Assembly: GCA_934402055.1 (NCBI GenBank)
Contig: CAKRTC010000002.1
Span: 62,001-126,000, forward strand
Direction of reading: 5' to 3'
Length of the DNA: 64,000 nucleotides
Origin: an uncultured Lachnospiraceae bacterium
GTDB taxonomy: Bacteria; Bacillota; Clostridia; Lachnospirales; Lachnospiraceae
Shown here: piece after piece, positions 27,309-36,109 of the stretch
Position numbering within the stretch: the stretch's first letter is position 1
Layout: every line of letters begins with the position of its first letter
The notes under the pieces: generated by a model
What the model was told of the DNA's origin: nothing
The model's database searches: none
Seen by the model: only the letters and a program-made list of their open reading frames with translations
Program-made: the position numbers and the translations under genes

Positions 27309-28092
27309 AATCCTTATATGCTTTTTTATAGAAATGCATCAGCAAAGCAACGACAGGCCTCGGCCAAAGCTTTGAGAATATCATTCTCTCCTCATGCTCT
27401 CTGTTGTGATCCTTTATATTTTTCTTGGTCTCTGCACCGTCATGTACTCTGTAGAATAAGAGTTCCTTCTCTTCGCAGATAAATCTTCCTTTTCGCTCCG
27501 ACAGTCTCAGCAGAGTATCCCAGTCTATAACGAACAGATAATTGTTTCTGAATATCGGAAGCCCGGTAAGTCTTACATTATAGCTGCAGCTCGGACATGC
27601 CATTCCGTTTCCGAAGATGAGCGGAAGCCTCTTGATAAGCCTTGTTCCCGATAAAAATCTCAGTCTGAGCGGAAGTCTCAGCAAACGCTTTACAAGCTCC
27701 GACTCAGTCTTTAGCTCATTATCGTCCTTATCTATGGTCGTAAGCCTTGTACAAAATACACTCATATCCGGATAACGCCTTGCAGCATCAAGCAGGTACT
27801 TTGCATAATCAGGTCTGTAGACATCATCCTGATGTGCTATGGTCACAAGCTCGGCAGCTCTCTCATGCGCCGCAGTCTCGACACAGTAATTCCAGTCATC
27901 CTTCAGAGAGCTTGCTCCCTGCCTGACATAGAGCGGTATTTCATACTCATCGGCAACAGACTTGATAAGTGCATTCGGAGTTGAGGTACATATTATTATA
28001 TCCGTTTTTACACTCTGAACCTTTAAGGCCTTGATGCACTCCTCGAGATAAGGACTTTCCCCATATGCACTTACAGCAAAGCAATGCTTCAT
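27289..28092 (-). CDS. Glycosyltransferase family 2
   Basis: The 267-residue soluble protein has a single GT2 domain. It begins FAVSAYGESPYLEECIKALK, and a QDDVYRPDYAKYL stretch (about residue 92) is the likely nucleotide-sugar and metal site. LFVIDWDTLLRLSERKG is the usual acceptor-side motif. It probably adds one sugar on the cytoplasmic side to the lipid-linked glycan. No membrane anchor was seen. It follows the 1318-residue gene after about 130 bp, in which I found no gene or clear terminator. Confidence 0.85.
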   Translation of the reverse strand: MKHCFAVSAYGESPYLEECIKALKVQSVKTDIIICTSTPNALIKSVADEYEIPLYVRQGASSLKDDWNYCVETAAHERAAELVTIAHQDDVYRPDYAKYLLDAARRYPDMSVFCTRLTTIDKDDNELKTESELVKRLLRLPLRLRFLSGTRLIKRLPLIFGNGMACPSCSYNVRLTGLPIFRNNYLFVIDWDTLLRLSERKGRFICEEKELLFYRVHDGAETKKNIKDHNREHEERMIFSKLWPRPVVALLMHFYKKAYKDYDTDTD

Positions 28093-28222
28093 CTTAAGTT
28101 TATCGTCTCCGTTTCATATGCGAAGCCTGCTGTCCTGATTAAAGCCTATGATAAGCTTAAACCAAGGACTCAGGCCCCGCAATTATAGTTCCTTTATTAT
28201 TCTTTTTTTAACTTTAGGCCGT

Positions 28223-31200
28223 TCAACGGGTAAAATCCTCTGCTATCACGGACCATGCTGCATCAATACTGTAATGCTCTTTTATATAAGCTGTGCAGGC
28301 TCCCGCAAAATCCGCACAGACTTTTGCATCGGTATACAAGGCAATGATCTTGTCGGCAAACAGCTGCTCCGTTGCCTCAGGGTTTTCGATAAGCTTCTCC
28401 GGATCATCGTCAACCACCGTCATCACCTTGTCGGCATCAGGGATACCTTCAGCACCCACCGATGTGGTGATTATTGCAGTATTGTTGTATATAGCTTCCA
28501 CAACTTTACCCTTGACCCCGGCGCCGTATCTGAGCGGTACCACTGTGAGTCTTGTCGTATGATAGAGCTCCGCCAGTCTTTCATCACTTACAAAGCCGAG
28601 TATTTCTATTCCCTTAGCGCGGTCATTGAGAGAGAGTACCTCCTCGTCCGCTCCGGATCCCGCAACAAGAAAGCATACATCCGACAATACAGCTCTCACC
28701 TTAGGCATAATGCGTGATGCAAACCACTTGACTGCATCTGCATTAGGCGGATGCTTGAAGCCTCCTACAAACAAGAGCCCTTCCTTCTTTTTGAAGGCCT
28801 CCTCGCTCACATCATTTACTTCAAATTCATCCCATACATAGGCCGTGATCGCCTTGGCCTGTATCTCAGGATGATACTTATGTATAGCCTCTGTCTCAAC
28901 CTCCGAAGGATAATAGACCATATCGGCCTGCTCCATCACTGAGAATTCGACGCTCCTCCAATAATCTGATTCACGTTTTTTGCGAATCTCTCCCGTAAGC
29001 TCATACTCTCTTAATAGTCTGAGGTAATGAAGATCATGTCCGTAGAAGATGCACTTTATATCCGTATTCTTCTTCAGAAAATCAATATATTTGACGGCAA
29101 TATGTGGTCTGTTCAGATAACAGAAATCTATATTGTCATTATTTTTTCTGAAATACTCGTATATATTATCACGATATTCTTCTCCGTAGAGGACTTCGAC
29201 GCCCAACTGCTCCAAAGCAGAGGTATACGGTTCCTCATGGAGGAAATTATCTCCGATAAATTTGACATTAAAGCCCTTCTTGAGGAACATCTTAATGTAC
29301 TGGTAGGTGGTCTTGGATCCGGCATCCTTATCCCAGGTAGGCACATAATGATCGATTATCGCTACACAAGGCTTATTCTGAGAACGGTCTCTTGCGGTAA
29401 ACGGATCCGGATTGCCTGTATTTACGGACTGAAGCTTAAGCTCCGCCGCCCACTTTGTCCTGAACTTATCCTGATTGACCAGCTGATAACGCTTAAGCCC
29501 GCTTCCCTGCACATCCGTTCCGTTGGATATACCCTCAAAATGCGTAACTACGGATCTCGGCTGATAAACGACCCTCTTGCCGTGCTTCCTCACCTCAAAT
29601 GCAAGATCCGAGTCCTCACAATAAGCCGGGGCAAAGTATTCATCAAAGCCTCCGATTTCTTTCCAAAGTCCGGTCTTTATCATTATCGCCGCACCCGAGA
29701 TATAATCTACATCCTTGACATAGTTGTATTCCGGCTTTGACGGATCATCCAGTCTTCCGTAATTCCAACCGGAAGCATCAGACCATATAATTCCTCCGGC
29801 TTCCTGCAGCCTTCCGTCCGGATATACAAGCTTGGATCCCACCATACCTATACTCTCATCGGAAGCCGCAAGCTCAACAAGCGAAGACAGCCATTCCTTA
29901 TGGACCTTGGTATCGTTATTAAGGAAAAGTATATATTGTCCTCTTGCCTTAAGAGCCGCCTGGTTGCAGTTTTTCAGAAATCCCATATTCGAGGAATTTC
30001 TGCTGATAATAAGCCCGTCGATATAAGTGCCTATCTCAACGGTGGCATCCGTAGATACATCATCCGCCAATATGACCTCATACGGAGTCTCATCGAAATC
30101 GGTCTCCGCAATGATAGAACGAACACAGGCATAGGTATAGGCTACCTGGTTATATGCCGGGATCACTATTGATACGAGCGGAGTCTCGGTCTTAGGTATA
30201 ACGAGCAGACCGCCCTCGGAAAACTCTCCGCCTATCTTAAAATCTCCGCGAATGTATTTTCTGCCCTCTGCCGTACAGTAGAGCTTAAGCATATGTCCCG
30301 GATGACGCAGAGTATTCTTGACATAATGTATAAGCCTGCGCTTATTAGACTCTGCCGGAGCCCAGCTGTCAACAGCGGCGATAAGCTTACGCGAAGCTCT
30401 GCTTGCCATGCTTTGATGCTTTGCAAGATAGGCATTTCTTGCATCAAGTGCCTTGAGCTGTTCCTGCTGCGAGGCATTGATGCGTTCTATGTTTCTGATA
30501 TGGTTCTGTGAGAGCCTCTCTACCTCACGTTCCTTTGAAAGTGCTGTCTTATGCTCCTCTATCTCATCCTGCAATCTGAGATTCCACTCGGTAAGCTCTT
30601 CGATACGCTGCTTCTGTTCTCTGATAAGCTGCGGCGATACGGGTTCTCTTGCAAATCTGTCCGAAATTGCATTAAGTACGTCCGCACCTCTTACCCTCTG
30701 TTGAAAATCAGCCTCATACTCTTCGTACTTATCCACACTTTCGGCATCTATGCCAAAGCATGATAAAAAGCTCTTCTTATCCGGATATGCATGCAGCATA
30801 GTCTTATATGCATCATACCAATAGCTCAGTATACGGCATCTTACAAAACCGCGTTCCAAAGGCTCATCAAAAACCCACTCATAATCTATGAAATTATAGC
30901 TGCCGTTGTCAGATACTATGACATTTTCAAATAATGCATCAAGATTGTGACAAGCTTCCGAAGCTCCTCCGAGTATCCTGTCCAAAGCCCTATTTATCTC
31001 ATCCTCAGGGGCTTTTCCGTCTCGTATCTGTCCTGCCAAAAGCTTTGAGAGTTCCGTGCCCTCCACATAATCAAAATCGGCATAGCTTATACCGTATCCG
31101 GTCTTGCCTGTATGAGCTCTTACAGCTGTTCCTCTTTCCTTAAGGTCTGCCGATAAAAGCTCACACTTATGCGAAAAGCTGTCTATATGTGCATTTGCAG

Positions 31201-32179
31201 CCTTGCTTAATGCAGATTTTCTGACAAAGCGTCTGTCCCCGGTTTCCGATATGAAAAGCTCGGTCTTAAGTGCATACTTTGACGCTCTTGTTCTGTTAAA
31301 TCTTATATAATCGGCAAAATGTATATCATCCTCTGCGAAACTTTGCTTATAGCCCGTATATACATACGCAAAGGAAGGCGCATATGCCGGGAACATTCCT
31401 TTTTCAAGCAGACTTGAGTACAGAAGCTCATCATTATAGACCGCATTGCGTTCCTCAAAGCTTCCATCCTGTATATCCTTAAAGCTTCCCGCATTCGGCA
31501 TGAAGCTGTCCGAATATATATTTTTGGCAAATGCGGCATTCGGAAGAGGATAATATCTCTTGATTCCGGCAAAGCCGCAGGCATGCCCAAGCTTCTCAGC
31601 AAAATCCCAATCGATCGTAAGCTCCGGGTGCCTCGGAAGTATACCTGCCTTATACTTAAGCGCATCACAATTATCCGCAATAAATATAAGCGTTCCGCCT
31701 GCTTTGAGATGTGTACATGCATCACGCACAAATGAGAGCTTATCCTTTTTAAGCTCCCATTCTTCATCGGCTCCGGTGATATCCGCAAGTATCACATCGT
31801 AGTCGTTATCTTCCGCTTCCTTAAGAAGCATTATATTATCTGTTATACCGGCATCGCTGTCATCAGCTTCCGAAGTACTGTGCCCGCTCAGGCGATATCT
31901 CTTTTTGATAAGCTCCAGTCTCTCTTCCGCAGGATCGACTATATCAAGTCTTGCCACCCGTTCGGAAAGTCTGACATAAGCTCCGAAATTCGCACCGAGG
32001 CAAAGCAGCTTATGCTCTCTGCTCCACGGGAAGCACTCGGCAACATCGGCTCTGTCGGGATTCAATGCCGTATAAATATCGGTATCGGAGGTCTCGGACA
32101 GTATATTGCTGTCTGCTTCCTCCGAAGTTGTTCCTAATTCGTTATATTTTTCTATCAGACCGTAATAGATATCTTTCAT
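28223..32179 (-). CDS. Multidomain methyltransferase-kinase-coiled coil-GT2-GT4 protein (WbdD-like terminator fused to polymerase)
   Basis: A 1318-residue protein. Residues 55-215 resemble a SAM methyltransferase (LLCLGANFGAYVRL, then DIVDPAEERLEL, then DVILADITG). Residues 295-470 resemble an LPS/aminoglycoside-type kinase fold: a hinge FDYVEGTELSKLL, the catalytic H411xxD414xxxxN419 and metal-binding D432 in NFIDYEW. A charged coiled coil spans about 515-590. A GT2 domain spans about 665-900 (SIVIPAYNQ, ILADDVSTD, LFLNNDTKVHKEW, APAYCEDSDLAFE). A GT4-like domain spans about 935-1315 (KDAGSKTTYQYI, LLFVGGF, VVPLRYGAGVKGKVVEAI). Methyltransferase-kinase-coiled coil is the architecture of WbdD, which caps O9a O-antigen with methyl phosphate and measures its length. 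I infer a capping and polymerising enzyme for a glycan exported by the adjacent Wzt. Confidence 0.82.
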   Translation of the reverse strand: MKDIYYGLIEKYNELGTTSEEADSNILSETSDTDIYTALNPDRADVAECFPWSREHKLLCLGANFGAYVRLSERVARLDIVDPAEERLELIKKRYRLSGHSTSEADDSDAGITDNIMLLKEAEDNDYDVILADITGADEEWELKKDKLSFVRDACTHLKAGGTLIFIADNCDALKYKAGILPRHPELTIDWDFAEKLGHACGFAGIKRYYPLPNAAFAKNIYSDSFMPNAGSFKDIQDGSFEERNAVYNDELLYSSLLEKGMFPAYAPSFAYVYTGYKQSFAEDDIHFADYIRFNRTRASKYALKTELFISETGDRRFVRKSALSKAANAHIDSFSHKCELLSADLKERGTAVRAHTGKTGYGISYADFDYVEGTELSKLLAGQIRDGKAPEDEINRALDRILGGASEACHNLDALFENVIVSDNGSYNFIDYEWVFDEPLERGFVRCRILSYWYDAYKTMLHAYPDKKSFLSCFGIDAESVDKYEEYEADFQQRVRGADVLNAISDRFAREPVSPQLIREQKQRIEELTEWNLRLQDEIEEHKTALSKEREVERLSQNHIRNIERINASQQEQLKALDARNAYLAKHQSMASRASRKLIAAVDSWAPAESNKRRLIHYVKNTLRHPGHMLKLYCTAEGRKYIRGDFKIGGEFSEGGLLVIPKTETPLVSIVIPAYNQVAYTYACVRSIIAETDFDETPYEVILADDVSTDATVEIGTYIDGLIISRNSSNMGFLKNCNQAALKARGQYILFLNNDTKVHKEWLSSLVELAASDESIGMVGSKLVYPDGRLQEAGGIIWSDASGWNYGRLDDPSKPEYNYVKDVDYISGAAIMIKTGLWKEIGGFDEYFAPAYCEDSDLAFEVRKHGKRVVYQPRSVVTHFEGISNGTDVQGSGLKRYQLVNQDKFRTKWAAELKLQSVNTGNPDPFTARDRSQNKPCVAIIDHYVPTWDKDAGSKTTYQYIKMFLKKGFNVKFIGDNFLHEEPYTSALEQLGVEVLYGEEYRDNIYEYFRKNNDNIDFCYLNRPHIAVKYIDFLKKNTDIKCIFYGHDLHYLRLLREYELTGEIRKKRESDYWRSVEFSVMEQADMVYYPSEVETEAIHKYHPEIQAKAITAYVWDEFEVNDVSEEAFKKKEGLLFVGGFKHPPNADAVKWFASRIMPKVRAVLSDVCFLVAGSGADEEVLSLNDRAKGIEILGFVSDERLAELYHTTRLTVVPLRYGAGVKGKVVEAIYNNTAIITTSVGAEGIPDADKVMTVVDDDPEKLIENPEATEQLFADKIIALYTDAKVCADFAGACTAYIKEHYSIDAAWSVIAEDFTR

Positions 32180-33564
32180 CAGTTCTTTTTGACCTTGACC
32201 GCAGAATTCATGTCATATACACCTACGGTGTTCTTATTTGATATAACAGTGAGATTTAAGAGGTCGTAAAGCCTGTGATAAACAACATGCTCTCCCTGCT
32301 CAAAGCCGGTACAGCTCATACTGAGCAGATACTCGCCTCCCTGCAGATCCATCCTCTGCTTAAACTCGACCTCGTAGGTATCGCCTTTTTCCGCAGCTTC
32401 CACCTCGGCATTTTCAAACAAGGTATTGGTGCCGCTTAAGTCGTTGCCCTTCTTGTCTCTGAATGTATATGTGAATATCGGAGCTTCAACAGCAGCATTG
32501 AAGCGAATGCGCTCCCTGATCGTAAATTCCTCTCCTTTAAGGATCAGATTTGTAAGTCTTCCGTCCTTATCAAGGATCCCGAAATCATATATCTCTGCCC
32601 TTTTATCACCGTATTCGTTAAGATTCGGATTGATATTCATGCTGCTGCGCATAAGCTCCGTACCGTTATCCTGCACAGCTGCTGCCACATGTTCTGCAGC
32701 ATTTTCCAAAGCTCCCTGAACCTTGCCTTCAGCGGAAGGCTCTGCCTGCTTATCCTCTCCTGCTATCTCTGCGTTATCGCTTAGTCCCATTGCATTTTCC
32801 TGCTGTGACTTAAGCACCTCATCCGCATTGTACTGACCTGCCAGTATACGCTTATACAGATCGATTATCTCACCGGGGCGTCCCTCGGATACCTTCTCAC
32901 CGTCATTAAGTAGTATTGCCTTGTCGCAGTACTTAAGCACCGAGCTCATATCATGCGTTACCATCAGTATGGTGGTTCCGTTCTTTCTGAGCTTATCCAT
33001 ATGGTGATAGCATTTTGACTGGAAGAAGATATCTCCGACGGAAAGTGCCTCATCGACTATAAGTATCTCGGGTTCTACATTGATGGCAAGTGCAAATGCA
33101 AGTCTCACGAACATACCCGACGAATATGACTTGACCGGCTGATATACGAAATCCCCTATGTCGGCGAACTTAAGTATCTCATCAAGCTTGCCGTCCATCT
33201 CCTCTTTGGTGAAGCCCATCATGGTTCCGTTCATATAGATGTTTTCTATACCTGTGTATTCCATGTTAAAGCCTGCACCAAGCTCCAGGAGCGCAGACAC
33301 CTTACCGCGCACACTTACTGTGCCGCTTGTAGGTGTCAGCACTCCCGTTATGATCTTAAGCATAGTAGACTTACCTGAACCGTTGGTGCCTATTATTCCG
33401 ACCGACCGGCCTTCCTCAACATCAAAGGATACTCCCTTTAAGGCATAAAAATCCTTGTGAAGCTTCTTTTTTGTAAGTCCCAGCGATTCCTTCAGTCTGT
33501 CTGTGTTTTTGTCATAAAGTCTGTAGACCTTTTCAACGTCTCTGACTTCTATAGCTTTACTCAT
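32179..33564 (-). CDS. wzt: Polysaccharide ABC exporter ATPase, Wzt type with C-terminal glycan-binding-like domain
   Basis: The 461-residue protein has an ABC ATPase domain (about 1-245): Walker A GTNGSGKST, the Wzt/TagH-typical ALLELGAGFNMEYTGIENIY, signature SYSSGMF, Walker B EILIVDEAL. A low-complexity acidic linker (about 255-310) follows, then a C-terminal beta-rich domain (about 315-461) in the place of the Wzt carbohydrate-binding domain. In O-antigen systems that domain recognises the capped non-reducing end before export. The gene overlaps the start of the 1318-residue gene by one base. No Wzm permease gene is adjacent; upstream lies an aminotransferase. Confidence 0.92.
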   Translation of the reverse strand: MSKAIEVRDVEKVYRLYDKNTDRLKESLGLTKKKLHKDFYALKGVSFDVEEGRSVGIIGTNGSGKSTMLKIITGVLTPTSGTVSVRGKVSALLELGAGFNMEYTGIENIYMNGTMMGFTKEEMDGKLDEILKFADIGDFVYQPVKSYSSGMFVRLAFALAINVEPEILIVDEALSVGDIFFQSKCYHHMDKLRKNGTTILMVTHDMSSVLKYCDKAILLNDGEKVSEGRPGEIIDLYKRILAGQYNADEVLKSQQENAMGLSDNAEIAGEDKQAEPSAEGKVQGALENAAEHVAAAVQDNGTELMRSSMNINPNLNEYGDKRAEIYDFGILDKDGRLTNLILKGEEFTIRERIRFNAAVEAPIFTYTFRDKKGNDLSGTNTLFENAEVEAAEKGDTYEVEFKQRMDLQGGEYLLSMSCTGFEQGEHVVYHRLYDLLNLTVISNKNTVGVYDMNSAVKVKKN

Positions 33565-34737
33565 TTACTTTTGTCTTGTCTCGATAAATTTCTCTAATCT
33601 CTCCATAGCCTTCTGCAGATCCTCAAGAGAATATGCATAGGATATGCGCAGGAAGCCCTCTCCGGAATTTCCGAATGCGCTGCCAGGTACTACGGCAAGC
33701 TTCTGCTCATTAAGTATGGCATTGGCAAATTCATCCGAACTCATTCCGAATTTCTTGATGCAAGGGAAGAGATAGAATGCTCCCTTTGCCTCAAAGCAAG
33801 GAATACCCATATTGTTGAACTTGTTGAGCAGATAACGGCGTCTGCGATCATACTCGCTGCGCATTATCTTGATATCCTCTTCTCCGTAACGAAGTGCGGA
33901 TACTCCTGCATACTGTGATAAGGTCGGAGAGCACATTATAGCAAACTGATGTACCTTCTTCATCTGCTCCATTATAGGCTCGGGTCCTGCCGCGTAACCG
34001 AGTCTCCATCCTGTCATGGCAAATGCCTTGGAGAAGCCGTTTACGACCACTGTTCTCTCCCTCATTCCGGGAAGAGAAGCAATACTTACGAATCTCTCAT
34101 CTCCGTAGGTAAGCTCTGCATAGATCTCATCACTGATCACAAAGAGATCATGCTCTATAATGACCTTAGCTATCTTCTCAAGGTCCTCTCTCTCCATTAT
34201 TGCTCCCGTAGGATTGTTCGGATAAGAGAGGAATACCATCTTAGTCTTGTCTGTAATGGCTGCCTCAAGCTCCTCCGGCTGCAGGCGGAATTCATTTTCG
34301 GCCTTAAGGTCTATGACCACAGGCACTGCACCCGCCATTATTGCGCACGGCTTATATGATACAAAGCAAGGCTCCGGGATAATTATCTCATCTCCTCTGT
34401 CAAGCATGGCTCTGAAGCATGCATCTATCGCCTCCGAGCCCCCGACCGTAACAAGTATCTCATCCTTTGGATCATAACTAAGATCGTATTTACGCTTCAT
34501 GAACTTGGCTATTTCTTTGCGAAGTTCCAAAAGTCCGGCATTTGCAGTGTAGAAGGTCTTGCCCTTATTCAGTGCATTGATGCCTTCCTTTCTTATGTGC
34601 CACGGTGTATCAAAATCCGGCTCTCCTACTCCGAGTGAGATGACGTCCGGATCGTTCATCTCACTTACAAGATCGAAGAATTTACGTATTCCTGACGGCG
34701 GAATAGCTTCGATATAGCTGTTTAACGGGTTTCTCAT
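33565..34737 (-). CDS. PLP-dependent aminotransferase, class I/II
   Basis: The 390-residue cytosolic enzyme is a fold-type I aminotransferase of the aspartate-aminotransferase/PatA group. It has SLGVGEPDFDTP (about residue 35), FLSYPNNPTGAIM, VISDEIYAELTY, the PLP lysine in NGFSKAFAMTGWRLGYAAGP (about 235) and LRISYAY near the end with the carboxylate-binding Arg. Substrate cannot be fixed from sequence; aspartate, alanine or N-acetyl-diaminopimelate are possible. It overlaps the lrp gene by 4 bp and abuts wzt with no gap, so it may be transcribed with both. Confidence 0.92.
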   Translation of the reverse strand: MRNPLNSYIEAIPPSGIRKFFDLVSEMNDPDVISLGVGEPDFDTPWHIRKEGINALNKGKTFYTANAGLLELRKEIAKFMKRKYDLSYDPKDEILVTVGGSEAIDACFRAMLDRGDEIIIPEPCFVSYKPCAIMAGAVPVVIDLKAENEFRLQPEELEAAITDKTKMVFLSYPNNPTGAIMEREDLEKIAKVIIEHDLFVISDEIYAELTYGDERFVSIASLPGMRERTVVVNGFSKAFAMTGWRLGYAAGPEPIMEQMKKVHQFAIMCSPTLSQYAGVSALRYGEEDIKIMRSEYDRRRRYLLNKFNNMGIPCFEAKGAFYLFPCIKKFGMSSDEFANAILNEQKLAVVPGSAFGNSGEGFLRISYAYSLEDLQKAMERLEKFIETRQK

Positions 34738-35213
34738 GTCGTAACTATCCTCTCATCTCTCGAATAGCCCTGATAGTCAAATCCGTCCTGCTTATACTTC
34801 TTAAGTATAAACTGTGTTGTAGTGCTGATAACCCCGTCAATAGTAGACAGCTCCTCGGATACGAACATAGCGATCTCTCGCATTGACTTACCGCTGATAA
34901 ATACAATAAAATCACAGCTTCCGCTGATAAGGAAGATACTCTCTACCTGAGGATATCTTGAGATCTGCGCAGCCATCTGATCAAAGCCTACACCCTTTTG
35001 CGGTGTAGCCTTGACTTCTATAAATGCATCCGCTGTCTCCTCGCCTGCCTTATCCCAGTTAATAAGTGTATGGTATCCGCAGATCACCTTTTCTGCCTCA
35101 AGCTTGCTGAGCTCACTCTCTACGGCTTCCGGTGTACTGCAGGTTATCGCCGCCAGATCATCTGTACTGATTCTTGCATGATTTTCAATTGCACTGAGCA
35201 GTCTTTCTCTCAT
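34734..35213 (-). CDS. Lrp/AsnC-family transcriptional regulator
   Basis: The 159-residue regulator has an N-terminal winged helix-turn-helix (about 1-60, STDDLAAITCSTPEAVESEL) and a C-terminal RAM/ligand-binding ferredoxin-like domain (about 70-150, with VESIFLISGSCDFIVFISGK). Such proteins sense amino acids. The overlap with the aminotransferase gene suggests it regulates amino-acid metabolism through this operon. An AGGAGAATGT-like site lies just before the ATG. Confidence 0.92.
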   Translation of the reverse strand: MRERLLSAIENHARISTDDLAAITCSTPEAVESELSKLEAEKVICGYHTLINWDKAGEETADAFIEVKATPQKGVGFDQMAAQISRYPQVESIFLISGSCDFIVFISGKSMREIAMFVSEELSTIDGVISTTTQFILKKYKQDGFDYQGYSRDERIVTT

Positions 35214-35261
35214 AACATTCTCCTTTACTGTGTTTAGTACACACAGCTTTTTTCATATTGA

Positions 35262-35873
35262 TTAAAGAATTACTTTGTCGAGTTCGTCGCCCTCGGGTCG
35301 TCTCAGCGAAGAATCGCCCTCGGTATCTGTCCTCCTTATCGCAACGCCCTTAGATGTGAAACCAATCACATTTAAGGGCACACCGGCGGTTGCGGCGGCT
35401 CTCGCCAACTCTCCGGTATCGGATGACAGCCACACCCTGCATCCGGGTGCATGCAGACGATACGGATTCAATGAAAACATCTCGCATACCTCTATGGTCT
35501 GCTGCAAGACCGGAATACTCTTTTGGGCATACATTCCGCCGCTTTTGTTTGCTTTCAGCAGTCTCCATAAAGCAGCAAGCACTCCGCCCTCACTTCCGTC
35601 CTCAACCAGCCCCGACTCAAGATATCTTGTATAAAGTCTGTTAAGCTCGGCTCCCGCAGTATTTGTTCCGGCAGCTTTGTCACACTCTCCTTTAGACTCC
35701 TCTGTCTCCATACAGATCTTGCTCTGTGATGCCTCACATATAATATCGGCATTTTCAAACACGGCAAAAAAGCTCTCGGAGTATCTCTCCTTAAGCTTAG
35801 GAAAGCATGCCGGAGCATTATACACAGCTATACTTCCCTCGAGTCCTGCGTAACCTGTGACAACGATATCCAT
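35262..35873 (-). CDS. AIR-synthase C-domain protein (HypE-like C-terminal half only)
   Basis: The 203-residue protein resembles the C-terminal domain of AIR-synthase/HypE-type proteins: VVTGYAGLEGSIAV near the start, LVEDGSEGGVLAALW (about 115), and the family-typical IEVCEMFSLNPYRLHAPG (about 148), then a beta strand region. Full-length relatives have about 330 residues, with an N-terminal ATP-binding AIRS domain that is absent here; nothing upstream encodes it. Residues 65-90 look like poorly conserved linker. No ribosome binding site precedes the ATG, which begins 2 nt after the stop of the 31-residue ORF, so translation is probably coupled. Function is unknown. Confidence 0.7.
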   Translation of the reverse strand: MDIVVTGYAGLEGSIAVYNAPACFPKLKERYSESFFAVFENADIICEASQSKICMETEESKGECDKAAGTNTAGAELNRLYTRYLESGLVEDGSEGGVLAALWRLLKANKSGGMYAQKSIPVLQQTIEVCEMFSLNPYRLHAPGCRVWLSSDTGELARAAATAGVPLNVIGFTSKGVAIRRTDTEGDSSLRRPEGDELDKVIL

Positions 35874-35875
35874 TA

Positions 35876-35971
35876 TCAGAGTGCGGAAAGCACCATCGGC
35901 AATACCATTGCCACTACAAGCACAACGGCAAGAACGCCCATTATTACCTTAACAAGCTTTGGATTCATCAT
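35876..35971 (-). CDS. 31-residue single-pass membrane peptide
   Basis: A small ORF of 31 codons starts ATGATG after an AAGGAGAG site at good spacing. The peptide begins MMNPKLVKVIMGVLAVVLVV and ends AMVLPMVLSAL: a positively charged N-terminus and a single hydrophobic helix. Size and shape resemble small membrane peptides such as the stressosome anchor Prli42 of Listeria, but no clear homology can be claimed. Its stop is 2 nt before the start of the AIR-synthase C-domain gene. Confidence 0.7.
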   Translation of the reverse strand: MMNPKLVKVIMGVLAVVLVVAMVLPMVLSAL

Positions 35972-36109
35972 CTTAAAAATCTCTCCTTATAAATCATCAT
36001 ATTATATGAAACGGCTGTGTGCCGATCTTTGTCTGCTGTTATACGCTCGCAGCCTATACATCCGCATTTTGTTTATGTGGGTCATCTGCTGCACCGTGCG
36101 CTGAAATAA

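Noticed and set aside
28093..28222. 130-bp gap in the glycan operon
   Set aside because: Checked for a small gene, promoter or terminator; nothing convincing was seen on either strand.
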